A DNA stretch of 64,000 bases from Paraoerskovia sediminicola (lineage in GTDB: Bacteria > Actinomycetota > Actinomycetes > Actinomycetales > Cellulomonadaceae), in NCBI RefSeq assembly GCF_030296575.1, contig NZ_AP027729.1:496001-560000 (forward strand). Reading direction: 5' to 3'. The notes below the pieces were generated by a model. It saw only the letters and a program-made list of their open reading frames with translations. It searched no databases and was not told where the DNA came from. A program made the position numbers and the translations under genes. Shown in pieces: positions 57,832 to 64,000 of this stretch (its first letter is position 1; each line of letters opens with the position of its first letter).

Positions 57832-57951
57832 GTGTGATACCCGACCCCTACGCCCGTGTGCCCCTGGCCCGTCCCCTTGGGGCCCCGCGAACGGGGCGAC
57901 CGGCCGCAGCCACTGTACGGTAAGCGTCACCTACCCCGGAAACGAGTGGTA

Positions 57952-57967
57952 TGGGGAGAACTCCCCA
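57952..57967. promoter_or_regulatory. Palindrome TGGGGAG-AA-CTCCCCA, copy c
   Basis: The best copy: the arms extend to nine bases (TATGGGGAG/CTCCCCATA, 57950-57969). About 122 bases before the giant gene and in the gap after the polyprenyl synthase stop. Possible -10 boxes downstream are TAGGTG (57928-57933) and TACAGT (57912-57917); phasing is less clear than for copies a and b. Confidence 0.7.
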
Positions 57968-57992
57968 TACCGCTCCGCAGCAGGTGCGCGGG

Positions 57993-59013
57993 TCAGGCCG
58001 CGCGGTCGGCGAGCGTCGTCGCGAGCTCTGCGAACGTCTCCTTGACGGCCCCGTCCGGGAGCGGCGCCAGCTCGTCCGCCGCCTCGCGCGCCCATCGCAC
58101 CGCGAGCTCGCGCGTCTCCCCGAGCACGGGGTGGGCGCGGAGGTCCGCGACGACCGCGGCGAGCACCGCGTCGTCCGAGAGGTCGCCGTCGAGCCGGGCC
58201 AGCAGGTCCGTGTCGGACGGCGCGGCGTCGGGTCCCGCGGCCCTGCGCCGCAGCAGCAGCACCGGCATGGTCGGGACGTGCTCGCGCAGGTCGGTTCCGG
58301 GGTCTTGCCCGACTCGTCGCCCGTCGAGGCGAGATCGAGCACGTCGTCGGCGAGCTGGAACGCGACGCCGAGCTTCTCGCCGTACGCGCTGACGGTCTCG
58401 ACGTGCTCCTGCGGGCAGCCGGAGAACATCGCGCCGAACCGTGCCGACGTCGCGAGGAGCGACGCGGTCTTGTCGGCCAGCACCTGCAGGTAGTGCTCGA
58501 CGGCGTCCTCGTCGCCGCTCGGCCCGACGGTCTCGTGCAGCTGGCCGAGGCAGAGCCGCTCGAACGTCGCGGCCTGGATGAGCACCGCCTCGGGGCCGAG
58601 CCCGGCGATGGTCCGCGAGGCCCGGGCGAACAGCAGGTCCCCCACGAGGATCGCGACGCTGTTGCCCCAGACCTCGTGCGCGCTGGGTGCGCCGCGCCGC
58701 GTGGGCGCGGAGTCCATGACGTCGTCGTGGTAGAGCGTGGCGAGGTGGGTGAGCTCGACCCCCACCGCGGCGTCGACGAGGCCCTCGCCCGCCGGGTCGC
58801 CGAGCTCGGCGGCGAGGAGCGTCAGGAGCGGGCGCAGACGCTTCCCCCGGCCGACACGAGGTGCCGCGACGCGGTGTCGGCGAGCGTGTCCGCCTGCGTC
58901 ACCGTCTCGCGCAGGCGCGCCTCGACGAGCTCGAGCCGCGAGCTGATGCGCTCCGAGATCTCGGGGTCGACGAGCGGGAGCGCGGCCGTGGCGGCGCGGG
59001 GCACAGATGTCAC
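57993..59013 (-). CDS. Polyprenyl diphosphate synthase, two one-base frameshifts in the sequence
   Basis: About 340 residues after restoring one base in 58844-58848 (gives SAGGKRLRPLLTLLAAEL) and one in 58299-58302 (gives GKTPGTDLREHVPTMPVL). First Asp-rich motif is LYHDDVMDSAPTRRG, second is FQLADDVLDL; the GKRLRP motif marks long-chain enzymes. It makes the menaquinone side chain from IPP and allylic diphosphates, fitting its place beside the nuo genes. GTG start at 59013. All three pieces are strongly conserved. Confidence 0.9.
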
Positions 59014-59031
59014 GGGACCGAACTTACCGTC

Positions 59032-60782
59032 CTAGCCGAGCAGACCGAGAACCGGCGACGGGAAGATCCCGAGGCCGATCACCCCGACGGCGCAGACGAA
59101 CAGGGCGATCAGCGCGAGCGGCTTCGGTGCCACGACGGTGACCGCTGCGTCCTCGTCGGCCGGCGTGAAGTACATCAGCACGATGATCCGGACGTAGAAG
59201 AACACCGCGACGGCAGAGCTGAGGACACCGACCAGCGCGAGCACCCAGTCGCCGCCCGCCACCGCTGCGGAGAACACGCCGAACTTCGCGACGAAGCCCG
59301 CGGTGAGCGGGATACCCGCCATCGAGAGCAGGAACAGCGAGTACAGCGCGGCCAGCCACGGGCTGCGGCGGCCGAGGCCCGCCCACTGCGAGAGGTGGGT
59401 CGCCTCGCCGAGCACGACCGGCGGCTCGACCGCCGTCTCGTCATCGCTCGCGGACCCGTCGGACGCGCCGGACGTCGTGACCGGACCGGTGGCACCGGCG
59501 CCGTCCGCGGCCGCGGTCGTCGCACCCGCGCCCGAGCCCGCGGCGCCGACGAGGGCTCCGACCGTGGCGGAGCGCGAGGTCTCGCGGACCAGCGTGACGA
59601 CCGTGAAGGCGCCGACCGTCGCGAGGCCGTAGGCCAGCAGGTAGAAGATCAGCGACGGGAGAGCGCTCCCGACGCCTGCCGTCCCCACGAGGCTGAGCAG
59701 GCCGATCACCCCGACCAGGAGGAACCCGGTGTGCGCGATCGCGGAGTACCCGAGGATCCGCTTGACGTCGACCTGGACGAGCGTCACGACGGACCCCACG
59801 ACCATCGACGCGATCGCGAAGGTCCAGAGCCCGACCTCGAGCGCCTGATAGGCGTCCGGCAGCCCCACCTGGAGCCCGGCGCCCACGATCACGAGCACGC
59901 GGATCAGCGCCCCGAAGGCCGCGGCCTTGGTGCAGGCCGCCATGAACCCGGTGATCGGCGTCGGTGCACCCTGGTAGACGTCCGGCGTCCAGACGTGGAA
60001 CGGCGCGGAGCCGACCTTGAACAGCAGACCGGTGAGCAGGAACAGGATGCCCAGCAGCGCGAGGAGGTCCATCCCTCGGCGCCGGCCAGCCCCTGGCCGA
60101 GGGCCTGCCCGATGTCGGAGATCCCGACCGAGCCCGTCGCCCCGTAGAGCAGCGCCGTCCCGAACAGGAAGAACGCGGAGGCGAAGGCACCGAGGACGAA
60201 GTACTTGAACGACGCCTCCTGGCTGAGGAGGCGACGCCGGCGCGCCATCGCGGTGAGCACGTAGAGCGGGAGCGACAGGACCTCGAGCGCGACGAACATC
60301 GTCAGCAGGTCACCCGCGGCGGGGAAGATCATCATGCCGCCGACCGCGAAGAGGACGAGCGGGTAGACCTCGGTCTGGACCAGGCCGCGGCGGCGCGCGA
60401 GGTCCTCGTACGGCGTCCCCGGCACGGCGGAGGCCGTGGGGGCGAAGGCGTCCTCGCCCGACGCGCTGCGGTCCGCGATCACGAGCAGCGACACGGCGGC
60501 CAGCAGCACCACCACCGCCTGGATCGAGAGCGAGAACAGGTCGACCTGGTAGGCGCCGCCGAGCACGGCGCGGGGGCCGGTCTCGTTGACGTCCTGCCAC
60601 AGCAGGCCCAGGGCGACGAGGCCACCGACCAGCGCCGCGAGCGACAGGGTGAGCTGCGTCGTCCGACGCGCACGGGCCGGGACGAAGGCCTCGACCAGCA
60701 CCCCGATCACGCCGGCACCCAGGACCACGAGCAGCGGGACGAGGGCGCCCCAGTCGACCGTCGGTGCGAAGAAGTTCGTCAC
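59032..60782 (-). CDS. nuoN: NADH-quinone oxidoreductase subunit N, one-base frameshift in the sequence
   Basis: About 583 residues after adding one base in 60073-60075 (gives GLAGAEGMDLLALLGILF). Antiporter-like proton-pumping subunit of complex I with 14 or so membrane segments; conserved EVLSLPLYVL, KYFVLGAFASAFFLFG and VGSAPFHVWTPDVYQGAPTP are present. Unusual is a 45-residue Gly/Ala/Ser/Thr/Asp-rich insert between two late segments. GTG start overlaps the nuoM stop by four bases. Confidence 0.95.
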
Positions 60783-62338
60783 GAGTCACTCCCGTCGGTG
60801 GTGCTGGCAGCATCGGCGGCCGGGTCGGTGACACCGACCGCCGTGAGGGTCGTGGTCGCCGGGTCGCGGACGAGGTCGAGCGCCGGGGCCGGGTAGAGGC
60901 CCAGCACGAGCAGCCCTGCGATCAGCGGGCCCACGACCCACTTCTCACGTCCCGACAGGTCCGGGGTCGCGGCGAGCGCCTCGGGGACCTCACCGGTGAA
61001 GGCGCGCTGGTAGGTCAGCAGCACGTACAGGGCGGCGAGGACGACGCCGAGCGCCGCGACGATCGCGATCGCCGGGTTGGTCGCGTACGTGCCGAGGAAC
61101 ACCATGATCTCGGAGACGAACGTCGACAGCCCCGGCAGAGAGAGGGCGGAGAGGCCGGCGACGAGGAACGTGCCCGCGAGGACCGGGGCGATCTTCTGCA
61201 GGCCCCCGTAGTCCGCGATCCGCTGCGAGCGCTCCGGGTGCCGTGCGACGAGGAAGCCGGCGAGGAGGAACAGGGCCCCGGTCGAGATCCCGTGGTTGAG
61301 CATGTACAGCGACGAGCCCGAGATGCTGAGCTGCGTGAACGCGAAGATGCCCAGCACGATGAACCCGAAGTGGGACACCGACGTGTAGGCGATGAGCCGC
61401 ATCAGGTCCTTCTGGCCGATCGCCATCAGCGCGCCGTAGAGGATCGAGACGAGCGCCAGCACGACGATCACGGGCGCGGCCCAGCGGCTCGCGTCCGGGA
61501 ACAGCGGGAGGCAGAGCGTGAGCATCCCGAACGTGCCGACCTTGTCGAGCACCCCGACGAGCAGCGCGGACGTGCCGGCGGGGGCGGCCTGCGCGGTGTC
61601 GGGCAGCCACGTGTGCACCGGGAACATCGGCGCCTTGATGGCGAACGCGACGAAGAAGCCGAGGAAGAGCAGCCGCTGCGTGGACTCGTCGGCCGTCAGG
61701 TTCCCGACGAGGTTCTCGGTGAGGAAGCCCTGCTCCCCGCCCGGCCCGTTGAGGTACAGGGCGATCACGGCGACGAGCATGATCAGCCCGCCCGCGAGCG
61801 AGAAGAGCAGGAACTTGATCGCCGCGTAGCGCCGCTGGGCGCCACGGCCGAACGCGCCGATCATGAAGTAGACCGGGATCAGCATGGCCTCGAAGATCAC
61901 GTAGAACAGGAACACGTCCCGGGCCACGAAGATCGCCACCATGAAGGACTCGAGCGCCAGGACCAGCGCCATGTAGGCACCCGTGCGACCCAGGGCACCG
62001 TCCGGCGTCAGGTTCTCGCGCCACGCGGCGCCGATCACCAGGGGCACGAGGCCGACGGCGAGGGCGACGAGCAGGAGCGCCACGCCGTCCACCCCGACGG
62101 CGTAGCTCGCGCCGAGCTGCGGGATCCACGCGTGGGTCTCGAGGAGCTGGTGCTCCTGCGCCGCGGAGGTGTCGAACGCGAGGACCGTCAGGACCAGGAG
62201 CACGACCTCGACGAGCGAGAAGCCCAGGGCGACCTCGCGGACGCGGGTGCGGGCGGACGTCGACCCGAGGAGCCAGACGACGAGGGCTCCGACGAGCGGT
62301 ACGACGATCAGCGTCGTCAGCCAGGGGAAGGAGATCAT
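60779..62338 (-). CDS. nuoM: NADH-quinone oxidoreductase subunit M
   Basis: 519 residues, 14 membrane segments. Proton-pump subunit; conserved FYVIFEAMLIPVYFMIGAFG, KAPMFPVHTWLPDTAQAAP and the Lys/Glu channel residues are present. ATG at 62338 preceded by GAGGAAA; an in-frame GTG three codons upstream is possible. Lies between nuoL and nuoN. Confidence 0.95.
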   Translation of the reverse strand: MISFPWLTTLIVVPLVGALVVWLLGSTSARTRVREVALGFSLVEVVLLVLTVLAFDTSAAQEHQLLETHAWIPQLGASYAVGVDGVALLLVALAVGLVPLVIGAAWRENLTPDGALGRTGAYMALVLALESFMVAIFVARDVFLFYVIFEAMLIPVYFMIGAFGRGAQRRYAAIKFLLFSLAGGLIMLVAVIALYLNGPGGEQGFLTENLVGNLTADESTQRLLFLGFFVAFAIKAPMFPVHTWLPDTAQAAPAGTSALLVGVLDKVGTFGMLTLCLPLFPDASRWAAPVIVVLALVSILYGALMAIGQKDLMRLIAYTSVSHFGFIVLGIFAFTQLSISGSSLYMLNHGISTGALFLLAGFLVARHPERSQRIADYGGLQKIAPVLAGTFLVAGLSALSLPGLSTFVSEIMVFLGTYATNPAIAIVAALGVVLAALYVLLTYQRAFTGEVPEALAATPDLSGREKWVVGPLIAGLLVLGLYPAPALDLVRDPATTTLTAVGVTDPAADAASTTDGSDS

Positions 62339-62352
62339 TTCGGTCACTTTCC

Positions 62353-64000
62353 TCAGCTCGCCAGCGCCAGGACGACGGCGACGATCACGATCAGGCCGGC
62401 CAGGATGGTGGCCGCGTAGGTCCGGACGTATCCGTTCTGCGCCTTGCGCCACACGCTCGCGCTGCGCGAGAACATCGCGCCGAGGCCCATGAAGGACCCG
62501 TCGACGATCTCCTTGTCGGCGTAGACGAGCGTGCGCGTCAGGTACTGCCCCGGACGCATGACCAGGGCCTCGTTCACGTCGTCCTGGTACAGGTCCTTGC
62601 GTGCTGCGCGCGTGAGCGCCGAGCCGCGCGGCGGGGTGATCGGGACGTCGGCCACGGTGTACTGGCGCCACGCGAGGGCGATGCCGGCCAGGACGAGCAG
62701 GAGCGTCAGGACGATGAGCACCCACGGCGCGAGCACGGGCTCACCGTGCTCGGCGTGCCCCGTGACGGGCTCGAGCCACGTGACGAACATGTCGCCCCAC
62801 GCGAGGATCCCGCCGAGCGCGACCGAGCCGATCGCCAGGATGATCATCGGGACCGTCATGAGCTTGGGCGACTCGTGCGGGTGCCGGACGTCGCCGTCCT
62901 GCGGGCCCGCACCGCTCACCGAGCCGGAGCCGTCGTTCCAGCGTCGACGGCCGGTGAACGTCATGAAGAACAGGCGCGACATGTAGAACGCGGTGATCCC
63001 GGCACCGATGAGCGCCGCGAGACCGAAGACCCAGGCGCGCCACTCCTGGCCGTCGACCGGGATGAACGCGACCTCGATGATCTTGTCCTTGGACCAGAAC
63101 CCGGAGAACGGCGGGATGCCGAGGATCGCGAGCCAGCCCAGGCCGAACGTCACGAACGTGACCTTCATGAACCGGGACAGCCCACCGAAGCGGCGCATGT
63201 TCACGCCGTCGTCCATGCCGTGCATCACGGACCCGGCGCCGAGGAACATGCCGGCCTTGAAGAACCCGTGGGTGACGAGGTGGAAGATCGCGAACGCGTA
63301 GCCGACCGGACCGAGGCCGGCGGCGAGGATCATGTAGCCGATCTGGGACATCGTCGAGGCGGCCAGCGCCTTCTTGATGTCGTCCTTCGCGGAACCGACG
63401 ATCGCCCCGAAGATCAGGGTGACGGCGCCGACGATCACGACGACGAGCTGAGCGGTCGGGGTCGACTCGAAGACCGGCGCGGAACGCACGACGAGGTAGA
63501 CGCCCGCGGTGACCATCGTCGCCGCGTGGATGAGCGCCGAGACCGGGGTCGGGCCCGCCATCGCGTCGCCGAGCCACGCCTGCAGCGGGAACTGCGCCGA
63601 CTTGCCGCAGGCCGCCAGGAGGAGCATGAGGCCGATCGCGGTCGCGATCCCGGCGCTCGCCTCGGGCGCCTGGGCGAATACCTCCGAGAAGTTCAGCGAC
63701 CCGAACGTCGCGAGCATGAGCATCATGGCGACGAGGAGGCCGATGTCACCGACACGGTTCATGACGAAGGCCTTCTTCGCCGCGACCGCGTTCGCCCGCT
63801 CGTGGTACCAGAACCCGATGAGCAGGTACGACGCGAGACCCACGCCCTCCCAGCCGACGAACAGCAGCAGGTACGAGTCGGCCATGACGAGGACGAGCAT
63901 CGCCGCGACGAAGAGGTTCAGGTACGCGAAGAACCGGCGCCGGTTCTCGTCGTGCTCCATGTACGCGATCGAGTAGATGTGGATCAACGAGCCGACGAAC
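62353..64000 (-). CDS. nuoL: NADH-quinone oxidoreductase subunit L, C-terminal 549 residues
   Basis: The gene enters from the right edge, so its 5' end is missing. It covers most membrane segments and the long lateral helix region: [77 protein letters not shown]. The stop is 14 bases before the nuoM start. Proton-pump subunit of complex I. Confidence 0.96.
   Translation of the reverse strand, partial: FVGSLIHIYSIAYMEHDENRRRFFAYLNLFVAAMLVLVMADSYLLLFVGWEGVGLASYLLIGFWYHERANAVAAKKAFVMNRVGDIGLLVAMMLMLATFGSLNFSEVFAQAPEASAGIATAIGLMLLLAACGKSAQFPLQAWLGDAMAGPTPVSALIHAATMVTAGVYLVVRSAPVFESTPTAQLVVVIVGAVTLIFGAIVGSAKDDIKKALAASTMSQIGYMILAAGLGPVGYAFAIFHLVTHGFFKAGMFLGAGSVMHGMDDGVNMRRFGGLSRFMKVTFVTFGLGWLAILGIPPFSGFWSKDKIIEVAFIPVDGQEWRAWVFGLAALIGAGITAFYMSRLFFMTFTGRRRWNDGSGSVSGAGPQDGDVRHPHESPKLMTVPMIILAIGSVALGGILAWGDMFVTWLEPVTGHAEHGEPVLAPWVLIVLTLLLVLAGIALAWRQYTVADVPITPPRGSALTRAARKDLYQDDVNEALVMRPGQYLTRTLVYADKEIVDGSFMGLGAMFSRSASVWRKAQNGYVRTYAATILAGLIVIVAVVLALAS

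Noticed and set aside
59032..60072. Two separate nuoN-like genes
   Set aside because: The two pieces are the N- and C-terminal parts of one NuoN and join in frame on adding one base at 60073-60075.

Overview
The window comes from a high-GC Gram-positive bacterium (Actinomycetota). The ribosomal, RNA-polymerase and tRNA genes, the type VII secretion-like (T7SS) and Ser/Thr-kinase cluster, the GC-rich third codon positions and the frequent GTG starts all point this way. The family is inferred: probably Micrococcales, Cellulomonadaceae/Promicromonosporaceae-like.

Layout. (1) 1-12106, minus strand: rpoB (5' part only), rplL, rplJ with its leader, then a four-gene inserted module (ECF-like sigma factor, transthyretin-like small protein, subtilisin-family protease, TPR-CHAT protease), then rplA, rplK, nusG, secE and tRNA-Trp. 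(2) 12298-16833, plus strand: an ABC exporter, adenosine-deaminase-like enzyme, short GntR regulator and small membrane protein, all overlapping by 4 bases, then a lipoprotein L,D-transpeptidase. (3) 16915-23110: murB, two coupled MFS transporters divergent from a LacI-family regulator with two palindromic operators, two hot-dog dehydratase subunits (hadB-like, hadA-like) and rpmG. (4) 23196-23804: tRNA-Met, tRNA-Thr, tRNA-Tyr. The order tRNA-Thr, tRNA-Met, rpmG, hadA, hadB ... tRNA-Trp, secE, nusG, rplK, rplA ... rplJ, rplL, rpoB is the ancestral actinobacterial order known from Mycobacterium, so the MFS/murB/ABC/add genes and the sigma-protease module are insertions into it. (5) 24152-29303: rarD, yajQ, a voltage-gated-type K+ channel, a lipoprotein esterase and an FprA-type ferredoxin-NADP reductase. 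(6) 29511-57831, minus strand: a T7SS/PFNA-like supercluster. An about 22.8 kb run of 11 tightly packed genes encodes a giant Ig/FN3 surface protein, MoxR ATPase, DUF58, transglutaminase-like protein, RDD-FHA protein, PP2C phosphatase, zinc-ribbon-FHA protein, Ser/Thr kinase, FHA protein, membrane protein and FHA-EccC/EssC ATPase. Two satellite units follow: a five-gene WXG100-like/coiled-coil substrate operon and a WXG100 gene. (7) 57993-64000, minus strand: polyprenyl diphosphate synthase, nuoN, nuoM and nuoL (5' part missing), for menaquinone and respiratory complex I.

Two results stand out. First, a 16-base palindrome TGGGGAG-N2-CTCCCCA occurs three times, each about 90-130 bases upstream of a minus-strand T7SS/PFNA unit, suggesting one regulator for all three. 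Second, the sigma/TTR/subtilase/CHAT module pairs two apparently cytoplasmic proteases and has the look of a conflict or stress-response system inside a ribosomal protein hub.

Caution on sequence quality: at least 16 positions in 11 genes, including nusG and nuoN, read as single-base deletions, almost all in short G or C runs; a less certain one affects the subtilase gene. Restoring one base at each gives full-length conserved proteins. These look like homopolymer under-calls in the assembly, so affected genes are annotated over their whole span and described as frameshifted, not as pseudogenes.
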